Both the position numbers and the translations under genes were made by a program. A stretch of 42,720 bases of DNA from Thraustochytrium sp. TN22 (lineage: Eukaryota > Sar > Bigyra > Thraustochytrida > Thraustochytriidae): positions 1 through 42,720 of the forward strand of contig JABLUY010000284.1 in NCBI GenBank assembly GCA_013306675.1, in the 5' to 3' direction. Below, in pieces: positions 9,744 through 18,183 of this stretch (its first letter is position 1; the number at the start of each line of letters is the position of its first letter). The notes beneath the pieces were generated by a model that saw nothing but the letters and a program-made list of their open reading frames with translations, did no database searches and was not told where the DNA came from.

Positions 9744-11474
9744 ATGGAGAGCGCGGCGAGCGAGCTTGTGCGGCGCGCGCGACGGCGCAAGGATGCGTGC
9801 GCGAGGCGCATCCAGCGGCGCGCGAGGGCGTGGCTGGCGCGGCGGGGTCGGCAGCTGGACTTCGTGGATAAGCTCTGCGTGCCGGGCGGGTGGTACGAGC
9901 AGGTCCGGCTCAAGGTGGTGCTCCGAGCGTGGCGAGGGTTCGCGGACGACGAGGAGGCGCGCTGGGCCAAGGGCGTCTCCTTCGGCGGGTACCGACCAGG
10001 ATTTCTGTGGCAGGACGGCAACCGCGAGATGAAGGACCGGCAGTTCGTCGTGTTCGCGGATCGCGTGGAGATCGTGGACCCGGCGACCGGGGTCGCGGCG
10101 TCGACCGTGGCGTTCGGCCAGGTGAAGCGCGTGACGCGCGGCGCGGAGCAGCGCAAGCACGACGTGACTGTGACACTACGCACCGGCCACCGCGAGGTGT
10201 ACAAGCTCATCAATCCGTTCGGCTTCGTGGCGGCCTTTCAATTCAACCTCATGAAGTGGTTGCACAGGCAAGAGCGGTCCGGGCGGCGGCGCAAGAATCG
10301 CGAGGACATTTTTGAGGAGGAGAAGACCGCGAGCCAGACGCTCGAGGCGCCGGACCTGCGCATGCTGCCACCGCCCAACCTGCCGGACCGCGTGGAGCGT
10401 ACCGAGGCGAGCGGGGCGGACCTGGACGCCTTGCCGGCGCCGCTGCAGGTGGCCTTTCGCTCCGACAAGGACCGCAGCGGGCTGTTCGCGCCCAAGCAGG
10501 GCGTTTGGAAGGACGACTGGATCGGGGTGCGCCCGGGCCGCACGGAGCGCCAGCCGTACGAGGCGTGGAGGGACCTCGGACCGCGCGTGCCCTTTGGCAG
10601 CAACCGGAGCCATATCTGCCTCGTGGCGCTTGGCGACCTGGAGGAGTTCCAGGGCGGCCTGGAGCTGCGCGCGATCGCGGACTTTTTGCGCGCCTACTTT
10701 TACGGCCTGCGCGTCGACGTGCTGCCGCCCATGCGGCTGCGCGGCCTGCACCAGGACCGCGGCATGCGGCTGCAGGTCGAGCTGACGGGGTTTGACTCGG
10801 ACGCGGCCTGTCGCGACACGAGCGTGCCCATCCAGCTGCCCGAGGCGGAGCGCTACCTGCGGCAGCTCTTGCCCACCAATGCCTTCATGCTCGTGGGCGT
10901 CACGCTGCACGAGGTCACGGGCGGCACGGGCTACACGCGAGGCAGCCCCTACATGACGCAACCCGAGCTGCGCGAGCACGCGTGCCGCAAACACGTCTGC
11001 CTGCTCAGCCTCTCGCGTCTCGACCCGTGGTACCGCCGCAATCCTGCAGACACGCACATTCAGGACTCCCGCGAGACGCGCAAGATGCACCTCATGCGTC
11101 GCGCCTGCCAGTGGCTCGGTCACCACCTCATGCTCTTTTGCGACATGGACGCCTGCGTCTACCACAGCTGCCTCATGAACGGCTTCGCGCACCTCGAGGA
11201 GATGGGCTTTGTCCCGCTCCAGGTCTGTCCTGTCTGTCTGCGCAAGCTCCAGGACGCGATCGGCATCAAGACTGCCTCGAGGACGCTGCAGCGTTACAGC
11301 GCTCTGCGCCGCTTTTGCCACGTCCACGCCGCCGTCTTCGCCCGCGAGCGCCGCTGGTACGACGTCCGCATCACGGCCATCGAGCGCGCTCTCCGCGCCC
11401 ACCAGACCGCCGCCGAGCTACGCCGCCTCTTCGGGCCGGCCTTCGATGACGGCCTCCCCGCGGCCGCCCCATGA
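9744..11474 (+). CDS. IQ motif / PH-like / archaemetzincin-fold protein with degraded catalytic site
   Basis: A 576-residue protein. An IQ-type calmodulin-binding motif (ARRIQRRARAWLARRGR) lies at about residues 20-37. Residues 85-175 resemble a PH domain: alternating strands (RQFVVFADRVEIVD) ending in a helix with a Trp. Residues about 285-540 follow the archaemetzincin (AMZ) pattern: a LRAYFYGLRVDVLPP segment, VGVTLHEV, a SLSRLDP segment, and the signature block CLMNG...HLEE...CPVCLRKLQ. The structural-zinc cysteines (C471, C476, C495, C498) and the Met turn (M478) are kept. The expected HExxHxxGxxHC catalytic helix aligns without gaps to residues 460-471, reading H-H-L-M-L-F-C-D-M-D-A-C, so only the first His survives and the catalytic Glu is His. 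The protein is thus probably a non-proteolytic relative, perhaps a calmodulin- and membrane-linked scaffold. ATG 9744 is the first in frame. Confidence 0.82.
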   Translation: MESAASELVRRARRRKDACARRIQRRARAWLARRGRQLDFVDKLCVPGGWYEQVRLKVVLRAWRGFADDEEARWAKGVSFGGYRPGFLWQDGNREMKDRQFVVFADRVEIVDPATGVAASTVAFGQVKRVTRGAEQRKHDVTVTLRTGHREVYKLINPFGFVAAFQFNLMKWLHRQERSGRRRKNREDIFEEEKTASQTLEAPDLRMLPPPNLPDRVERTEASGADLDALPAPLQVAFRSDKDRSGLFAPKQGVWKDDWIGVRPGRTERQPYEAWRDLGPRVPFGSNRSHICLVALGDLEEFQGGLELRAIADFLRAYFYGLRVDVLPPMRLRGLHQDRGMRLQVELTGFDSDAACRDTSVPIQLPEAERYLRQLLPTNAFMLVGVTLHEVTGGTGYTRGSPYMTQPELREHACRKHVCLLSLSRLDPWYRRNPADTHIQDSRETRKMHLMRRACQWLGHHLMLFCDMDACVYHSCLMNGFAHLEEMGFVPLQVCPVCLRKLQDAIGIKTASRTLQRYSALRRFCHVHAAVFARERRWYDVRITAIERALRAHQTAAELRRLFGPAFDDGLPAAAP

Positions 11475-12006
11475 AAACCTCTTCACCACGCTCTGCACTG
11501 CGCCAGGACCCTGTGCAGGACCAGCATACGCCGGCCGAAGAGGGCCCATAAACCCTGCCCAGGCCGCCGGAGGAGCGCACGGCCGGGAGCGCGACCACCG
11601 TCCCTGTGTCCGAGCCCCGGGACGGTCAATCTCGTGCGTCACCCACCAAGCCGCGTGCGCCGATCCTCCTGCGAGTCCTCTGGCCCGACCACGCCCAGCG
11701 CACGGCCTCCTCGGTGCCCAATTTGCGCAGCTCGCTCGCATCCCTGGGCTCCGCCTCGTCCTGGAAGCACTCGTCCTCGTCGACGCCCACGACCTCCAAG
11801 TTGACGACGCTCTTGCTCGTACCTCGCGACGCAGCGTGCGACTCGGGAGCGCTTCGGCAGCCAGACCTCCAGCAGGCCGCCCTCCGCGCAGCGCGGCGCA
11901 GCGCGGCGCGGCGCGGCGCGGGTCTGGCGGCGAGCAGCGCGACGGCGACGGGGTGGCGGTCGCGGCCTCCGGCATCATCTTGGCGGCCGCAGACCTCTCC
12001 GCGCCC
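11475..12006. promoter_or_regulatory. Intergenic region upstream of the BT1 transporter
   Basis: This lies between two co-directional genes. It contains a GCGGC-type run at about 11888-11925 very like those in other leaders. The transporter frame remains open through it, but no ATG occurs in that frame between the upstream gene and 12007. No independent gene is seen. Confidence 0.5.
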
Positions 12007-14010
12007 ATGCTGGGCCCGGAGGGCGGCGCCGCGGCGCGAGGCGGGCGCGGCGAGGCCGCCCCGCGGCGCCACGACGAGCTTCACGCGCGGCGCCACGAGC
12101 ACGGGCACGGGCACGAGGTCGACCACGAGGTGGAGCCGCCGTTGGAGGCGCGCGTGGAGCCGCTCGAGGTGGACGTGGGCGCCGGCGGCGCGCGCGGGCG
12201 CGACGGCTGGGGCTGGGCCGAAGCGGCGCGCGAGCTGCGCGAGACGCCGGCGAGCGTGGCCGCCTTCTACGCGCGGCTGAATGGGGCCTTCGGCTGGCGG
12301 TTCGTGGCCATGGTGACCATCGTGTACGGCCTGAACCAGGGCATGGGCGAGGCGTACTACGAGTTCGGATCGCAGTATCTGCTGTCGGACGAGCCGCCCA
12401 AGGGGTTCGGGCTGAACGCGAGCCGCATTGAGTCCATCGACGGCTTCGCCAACGTGCCGTGGCAGATCAAGTCCATCTACGGCATCCTCAGCGACTCGTG
12501 CCCGATCGCGGGCTTCCATCGCAACCCGTACGTGATCGGCGCCGGCGCGCTGGGCGCCGCTAGCTGGTCAGCGCTCTGGCTGCTGCCGGTCTCGGTGAGC
12601 GCCACGGCCTTTCTCCTGCTGCTGGGCAACCTGAGCGTGGCCTCGCCCGACGTCATGATCGACGCCGCAGTGGCGGAGCGCTGCCGCACGCACGGTCACC
12701 TGGCGTCAGATTTGCAGACGCTGTGTTGGGCAAGCTTTGGTCTGGGTAAGATCATCGCGTCCTCCAGCATGGGCATTTTGCTCGTGGCGCTTGGCTCGCG
12801 CGCGCTCTTCGGTGTCACGGCGCTCACCAGCATCGCCATGCTCCTGCCGGCGCTGCGGAATTGGCTCACCGAGGCGCCGCGATCCGCGCGTCTCGTCAAC
12901 GGGCCAGGCGCCTCGCCGACCTTTGGCGGCTACGCCGCCGTCGGCGGCGCCCACGCCAGCATGGACATCGCGGACGCGGATGCCGACGCGGACGCGGAGG
13001 CTGCCGAGGCGCTCACGGAGGCGGGGGCGGCCAACGCCGCCGCGCGCACGACGAGCGACGCCTGGGACAGTCCCGTCACGGCGCGCCGCGGCTGCCTGGG
13101 CCACCTGCAGCGGTCCTTGGTGAACCCGGTATCGGGCCCGATCTACGCGCTCAGCTTCATTGTCACCTTCGTGTCCATCGCCATGGGCGCCGTGGCCAAG
13201 CAGACGGCGGACTACGTGGTGGTATTCTTTGCCGCAGTCGCCACCACTGTATGCGTGTCGACCTGCGTGCTCTGGCTCGAGTGCAGCGTGAACGTGCGCC
13301 TGGCCAAGGCCTCCGCTTACCTGTTCCTGGCCGCGGCGCTGCAGCCGACGTCCTCGCTGCTTTTTCTTTGGGGAAAGCACGACGACAGCTACTGCGACGA
13401 GAACAGCGGCGCTTGCCCTGGTGACTTTTGCCCGCGGCCCTGCTTCACCGAGGAGTTCTACTCGGTCGTCAGCGTCGTTGGCTACGTCATCTTTGTGCTG
13501 GGCACCTCGCTCTACAACAAGTATCTGAGCGCCTGGCCGTACCGGCGCATCTGGCGCGCCACGCAGATTGCGCTGGCCTTCGCCAGCATGCTCGACTTCG
13601 TCTTTGTGCGCCGCTGGAATCTCGCCCTGGGCATTCCCGACAAGGCCTTTGCGCTGGGCGACGAGATCCTCAACGACCTCATTTTGCGCCTCAACACCAT
13701 GCCCCTCTTCGTCCTGGCTGCGGCCACCTGCCCTCCGGGCGTCGAGGCGACGCTCTTCGCGCTCAACATGGGTCTTTCCAACTTTGGCGCCACACTTGGC
13801 AAATACCATGGCTTCGGCCTCATGTGGGTTTTTGGCGGCGTCGCCGCGCCGGAGTTTGCCAACCTTGACGCCTTTGTCTTTGTGCGCAGCCTCACGCGCC
13901 TCTTGCCGCTCCTCCTCATTCCCCTGCTCGTCCCGCGCGGTTCGCCGCAGTCCGAGGCGGATGACCTCGGTCTCAGTGACGACGAGGCGGATACGCTCAA
14001 CAAGTCGTGA
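12007..14010 (+). CDS. BT1-family (folate-biopterin type) membrane transporter
   Basis: A 667-residue polytopic membrane protein. After a hydrophilic N-terminus of about 80 residues, rich in His/Glu/Arg, comes the hallmark BT1 segment: a helix with VYGLNQGMGEAYYEFGSQYLL, then SIDGFANVPWQIKSIYGILSD, then HRNPYVIGAGALG. This matches the 'PW-K--YG--SD' signature of the folate-biopterin transporter family of the major facilitator superfamily. About 12 hydrophobic segments are visible, split by a long acidic Ala/Asp-rich loop around residues 300-360. A Cys-rich luminal loop (Cys near YCDENSGACPGDFCPRPCF) lies around 460-485. BT1 members import folates or pterins in kinetoplastids and plastids; substrate here is not determinable. 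ATG 12007 is the only one in frame after the upstream gene. Confidence 0.9.
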   Translation: MLGPEGGAAARGGRGEAAPRRHDELHARRHEHGHGHEVDHEVEPPLEARVEPLEVDVGAGGARGRDGWGWAEAARELRETPASVAAFYARLNGAFGWRFVAMVTIVYGLNQGMGEAYYEFGSQYLLSDEPPKGFGLNASRIESIDGFANVPWQIKSIYGILSDSCPIAGFHRNPYVIGAGALGAASWSALWLLPVSVSATAFLLLLGNLSVASPDVMIDAAVAERCRTHGHLASDLQTLCWASFGLGKIIASSSMGILLVALGSRALFGVTALTSIAMLLPALRNWLTEAPRSARLVNGPGASPTFGGYAAVGGAHASMDIADADADADAEAAEALTEAGAANAAARTTSDAWDSPVTARRGCLGHLQRSLVNPVSGPIYALSFIVTFVSIAMGAVAKQTADYVVVFFAAVATTVCVSTCVLWLECSVNVRLAKASAYLFLAAALQPTSSLLFLWGKHDDSYCDENSGACPGDFCPRPCFTEEFYSVVSVVGYVIFVLGTSLYNKYLSAWPYRRIWRATQIALAFASMLDFVFVRRWNLALGIPDKAFALGDEILNDLILRLNTMPLFVLAAATCPPGVEATLFALNMGLSNFGATLGKYHGFGLMWVFGGVAAPEFANLDAFVFVRSLTRLLPLLLIPLLVPRGSPQSEADDLGLSDDEADTLNKS

Positions 14011-14541
14011 TCAACGCAAAAGCTTTCGCAAGCTAGCCCGTGGGAGCGAGCGAGCGAGAGAGACGGAGAGAGAGAGAGAGAGAGAGCTATCTAGCCAGCC
14101 GCAGCGACGGCATGTCTGTGTGTAACTTTACGAATGATATGTTGCAAATGCGAGTCCACCAAGAGGGTCGTTGGTCTCCGTGAATGGCGGCCAGGAGTCA
14201 AAGAAAGCACCGGCAGCAAGAGAGGAGGGTACCAGCCATGGTAACTTTTTCCGTGCACTTTTCCTTCGCGTGCGCACGCGCACTCTCTTCTTGTCTCTGC
14301 AACAAGAACATACAGCTTGAGACAAGCTCTCAGAAGATCAACTCCTCCTTCGCGCAATTCAATCGCGTTGCATTTCAATTGCGCATGCGCGCGGCGGGGC
14401 ACGCCATGAAATATTCACAGGTCATGGTTCACACGTAAGACAGATATCATTCAGGGCAAAGAAAACAAAGAGCACGGCCTCCTTTGCTTTCCCGATCGCG
14501 CGCGATCTATCTCCCACTCTCTTGCACGCGGGCTACCTAGA
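14011..14541. other. Convergent 3' region
   Basis: This lies between two converging genes and includes a GA dinucleotide run at about 14054-14086 and an AT-richer middle. No gene or RNA fold is recognisable. Confidence 0.5.
14054..14086. repeat. GA dinucleotide microsatellite
   Basis: Alternating GAGC then GAGA units form a short microsatellite just downstream of the transporter stop codon. Confidence 0.8.
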
Positions 14542-17007
14542 CTAACTTAGCCCGAAGAGCAGGTGGGAGTTCACGTCGAGAGCAACGCCGCAAAACATAC
14601 AAGGGCTTGGGCCTTCTGGAAGGACGCTCCGGAGCACGTGAGTCTGGGCCTCCTCGATCTCTTTCGACTTGCGCGCCAGGGCCTGGGACCCGGCGTTGCA
14701 AATGGAGCACACTGCGATCTCGTAGTGGTCTAGCTCCTCGAGCGTGTACATGTCGCGCGCGCCGAGGTCACAGGCGAGCCCAGTGGTTTCCATGGAAAAG
14801 ACAACGGGCGGTAGGTTGGGCGCGCGCTCGGGGGCATGGCCACCAGCGCCACAACGCTCGGACGCGCCGAGGTCGCCGTAGGCTGTATTGACGAGGTCAA
14901 CCTGGTCGGCCGCGAGCAGGTGCGGACTACTCGCGTGCATGGCGCGGGCGAGGTCGAGGAGCGCAAGGAGGTGCGGCTTGTCGTGGTCGGCGAGGCGGTC
15001 TCTTGCACGCGCGACCTCGGCGATCCAGCGCAGCATGAGTCGCGCGCGTTGCTCGAAGAGTGCGTCGAGTGAGACGGCGCCCTCGAGCGTGTCGAGCCCA
15101 ACGAGCTGCGCGACGGCGGCCAGCACCACCCCGGTGTCTGACGCAAGGTCGCTCGCAGCGCCGTCGAGCAGGGCCCGCCAGCTCTCTTTCAGCTGCTGGC
15201 GTAGACTGGCGGAGCGCGCCACGCGCCACGCGATGTCGTTCACGTAAAAGGGGCGGCCCGCTTTGACGCAGCGCGAAATCATGGCGTCGAGGAGCACGTC
15301 CAGCTCATGGACCGAGATAATGTGAGAGCCGGAGGCGCGCGTTGTGCCGGCCATGTTGGCCGGGTTTGGCTGCGTGTGAAGCGTGAGCAGGGCGCCGCCG
15401 CAGGGCAGCATGAGCAGGCCGCTGGCCACGCGATTGCGGCCGTCTTCGCCGACGCGGCAATCAGAGCTGTGAAAGACCTCGGCGTCGCAGCGCGTCAGGG
15501 CGTCCCATGCCTCGTTGATGCGCCAGGCCGCGAGGTTGCCGACCTGGTCGACCGCGACGACGACCTCCTGCGACGGCGACATGTCAATGCCTGTCACGAC
15601 GTGCGGCATGGTGGCCATGACCATCCTCAGGGGCGCCTCGTCCGCGCGCGCGGCGACGACTTCCTTCCAGCACACGAGGACGGTCCCAAGGCAGGCGAGC
15701 AAGACGCCTGGCGCGCGGAACTCCAGGCGCGAGACGGCGAGGCGGCCCCTGGGCGGGTGCAGCGTGCAGCGCAACTCGTGACTCAAGACGGCGCCCTTGT
15801 CGTTGAGGTGAAAGGCCCAGAGCACGATGCGGCCGTCGCTGTAGCCGATGGCCAGCAGGTCGGAGCGCGCGGTGTTGGGCGCGGGCTTTTCTGGAATGCA
15901 CCACGCCAGCGCCGTGACCCACTGCTTGACGTCTTTGTCAACCAGCGTGCGAAAGTGCACGAGGCATTCGCCGCGCACCTCGAGAGCTTCCGTAGCCTGC
16001 TCCGTCTGCTCGTTGCTGGTCGCCACGGCCGCCATGTGTAGGCGCCATAGGCTTGTGTGCGCCGAGTTGATGCGCGCGCCGCAAGCGAGGAGCGGCTCAA
16101 ACGGGTGCCAGGCCAGGCTGGCCACGAAGAGCGTGGCGAGCGACGTGCCGGGCTCCTTGCGCGCGGTCTGCCGCTTGGACGGCGCCAGGCGCATCTCGCT
16201 TCTCAGCAGCCGCATCTTGGTCTCCGATCCATAGGGCGGCGTGCGAAAGAAGGCCACCTCGCCGGTGCGGAGCACGATGCACATGCATGCGCCGTCGCCG
16301 CTGCTGGCGAAGTCTAGGATGTCGTTCGGGAGCGCGCCCGTGCCATGGCCCGCGAACAGCCTGGCGCCGTTGACGCGGCGCGGCTTCCAGTCGTCGTAGC
16401 CGGGCAGGAACTGGAACTCGGTCGCGAGGTCGCCGAAGAGCGTCCCGTTGAGCGGCGGCCGTAACTTCCGGAACTGCTGCACCTCCTCTACATCGTGGTA
16501 CGCGCACGGCCGGCGAACGAAGCCGCCCCTGCCGCCATGCTCGGTCGGCGGGCCGCGCAAACTGTATACAAGCAGCACGTCGCGCAGCACCACCGCCACG
16601 CTGCCTTTGCCCACCCAGCGCAGGACGCCGCGTCCGGCGAGCTCCTTGCGATACTCCCGCGCCTCGCGCAGCGTCACACGCTCCGCCGCCGTTCCTCGCG
16701 GTCCGCTTTGTAGGCCTACCAGGCCGCCGCCCAGCGGGCCCGACCCGTCCTCCGCGAGCAGCTCCGCTGCCTCGGCCGTGCCGAAGCTTGCCGACCCGAA
16801 CCTGCGCAGGGCCTCGTACAACTCCCCGGCGTGCGCCTGCTTCGTGTCCGCGCTGCCTTTCTCTTGTACGAGCTCGCGGCGGGCGGAGTCCTGCTCTTCG
16901 TCGTCGGCCGGCGCCTCCTTCATGGCCACGTCGCCGTTGCCGTCGCCGGCGGCGTCCTGCTGCTGCTGCTCCTCGGGCGCCGCGCCGGCGCCCTCAGGCT
17001 CGGCCAT
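14542..17007 (-). CDS. WD-propeller protein with C-terminal zinc ribbon, possible TFIIIC subunit (GTF3C4-like)
   Basis: An 821-residue protein. The N-terminal 65 residues are acidic with a Gln run. A beta-propeller-like region covers about 120-520, with WD-type blades such as SLAWHPFEPLLACG, LLAIGYSDGRIVLWAF and VAVDQVGNLAAWRI. An alpha-helical region follows at about 560-720. The C-terminus carries two Cys pairs, CSIC (about 765) and CMFC (about 804), separated by a helix, giving a likely zinc site. Propeller, helical segment and terminal zinc module in this order resemble the 90-kDa RNA polymerase III factor TFIIIC subunit (GTF3C4). That match is by architecture only; another propeller scaffold is possible. 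ATG 17007 has G at -3 and +4. The gene is divergent from the KH-protein gene. Confidence 0.75.
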   Translation of the reverse strand: MAEPEGAGAAPEEQQQQDAAGDGNGDVAMKEAPADDEEQDSARRELVQEKGSADTKQAHAGELYEALRRFGSASFGTAEAAELLAEDGSGPLGGGLVGLQSGPRGTAAERVTLREAREYRKELAGRGVLRWVGKGSVAVVLRDVLLVYSLRGPPTEHGGRGGFVRRPCAYHDVEEVQQFRKLRPPLNGTLFGDLATEFQFLPGYDDWKPRRVNGARLFAGHGTGALPNDILDFASSGDGACMCIVLRTGEVAFFRTPPYGSETKMRLLRSEMRLAPSKRQTARKEPGTSLATLFVASLAWHPFEPLLACGARINSAHTSLWRLHMAAVATSNEQTEQATEALEVRGECLVHFRTLVDKDVKQWVTALAWCIPEKPAPNTARSDLLAIGYSDGRIVLWAFHLNDKGAVLSHELRCTLHPPRGRLAVSRLEFRAPGVLLACLGTVLVCWKEVVAARADEAPLRMVMATMPHVVTGIDMSPSQEVVVAVDQVGNLAAWRINEAWDALTRCDAEVFHSSDCRVGEDGRNRVASGLLMLPCGGALLTLHTQPNPANMAGTTRASGSHIISVHELDVLLDAMISRCVKAGRPFYVNDIAWRVARSASLRQQLKESWRALLDGAASDLASDTGVVLAAVAQLVGLDTLEGAVSLDALFEQRARLMLRWIAEVARARDRLADHDKPHLLALLDLARAMHASSPHLLAADQVDLVNTAYGDLGASERCGAGGHAPERAPNLPPVVFSMETTGLACDLGARDMYTLEELDHYEIAVCSICNAGSQALARKSKEIEEAQTHVLRSVLPEGPSPCMFCGVALDVNSHLLFGLS

Positions 17008-18183
17008 GCCTGTGGCGCGGTCCGGCCGCGCGCCGGGGACGGGGGGGGGGGGCTACAGCGCGCGCGGAGCCGCGCCGCTGCCGCGCCGCCGGCCCGCGCG
17101 CTGCTCTAGGTGTTTGTTTGTTTGCCTGCCAGTGCTGGACGAAGCCGCGGGAGGCCAGGTACTCGGGTCGGGGCGCTGACCTAACTAACCATCTAACGAC
17201 CGGGCGACGACTCGGAGGACAGGCGGGACGAGGAGGACGAGGAGGACGGGGAGGGCACGAGGGCGAGCTGAGGGCGAGGGCGAGGGCGAGGTGGAGGAAG
17301 AGGAGGACCTTGACGACGCCTACGAAGGAATGGGAAGGTGCGTGAGCCGTCCTCGAGGAGTCCGCCCTCGTGGACGCCGCCCTGGAACTCCGCCGCCGCA
17401 CATGGTCCGTGCATAACCTCTGACGGACCTTGAGAGACATGCCTCCAGATCTATCTTCGTCTTCGCACGGCCCGAGTTCTCCAGAGAAACCCGCCGCAAC
17501 CTGTTCACGTTTGCCTTCAGCCCGGCCTTGGGCATCGCCTCCGGCTCCCGCCGCTCGCCATCGATCCGTCCCGGCCGCGACTTCCCGCTCCCCGCCGCGG
17601 GCTCCTCCCCTTCAATCCCTCCCCTCCCGCGGCTCGCTCGCTTCTCGCCTCGGCAATCTCCATCCTCCCCAAGCCGTCTTCGAGCAAGTTCTCCCTCACG
17701 AGGCCCCGCATCTCCATCTCCGGCGCCGGCCGGCCCCTGCACGGGTCGGCCCTCCGGCGCCCTCGCGCGCCGCAGTCCCGCAACCCCCCTCTCGGCGCGC
17801 GCGCGCGTCCGTTACGCGCCGTTACGGGCCGTTGGCGGCGAAGCGGCCCAAGCGGCGGCCTAAGAAGCGGCCCAAGAAGCGGCCCAAGCAGGATCCACGG
17901 CGGCGCGGCCGCGAGCTAGTCCTCCTCCGAGGCCGCAGGCAGGGCCCGAGCGCGCGCGCGGCGGCGGCGGCGGCGGCGGCGGCGCGGCGGCGGCAGAGCG
18001 GCGGCGCGCGGCGCGGCGCGCGCGCCCGGCGCGGCGCTGCCGGCGCGGCGCGCGGGCGGCGGCGGCGGCGGCGCGGGCCAGGCTGGCGCAGAGCGCCGGC
18101 GCGGCGGCGCGGCAGAGCGACAACAAGAACAGCGGCGGCGACGGCTGCAGGAGCCCCGGCGGCGCGAGCGCGAGCGCGGGAGC
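17008..18183. promoter_or_regulatory. Divergent intergenic region with G-tract and 12-bp repeats
   Basis: The region holds promoters for two divergent genes. It has an uninterrupted run of twelve G at about 17041-17052, GAG-rich DNA at 17215-17300, a repeat of about 12 bp (aagcggcccaag) at 17845-17890, and CGG-rich runs at 17957-18080 that lie in the probable leader of the KH gene. An ATG frame from 17439 runs into the KH gene in another frame with an Arg/Ala-only translation and is not credited. Confidence 0.5.
17041..17052. repeat. G12 homopolymer
   Basis: Twelve consecutive G residues lie about 35 bp upstream of the minus-strand start codon at 17007. Such a run may form G-quadruplex structure and is prone to slippage. 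Confidence 0.9.
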
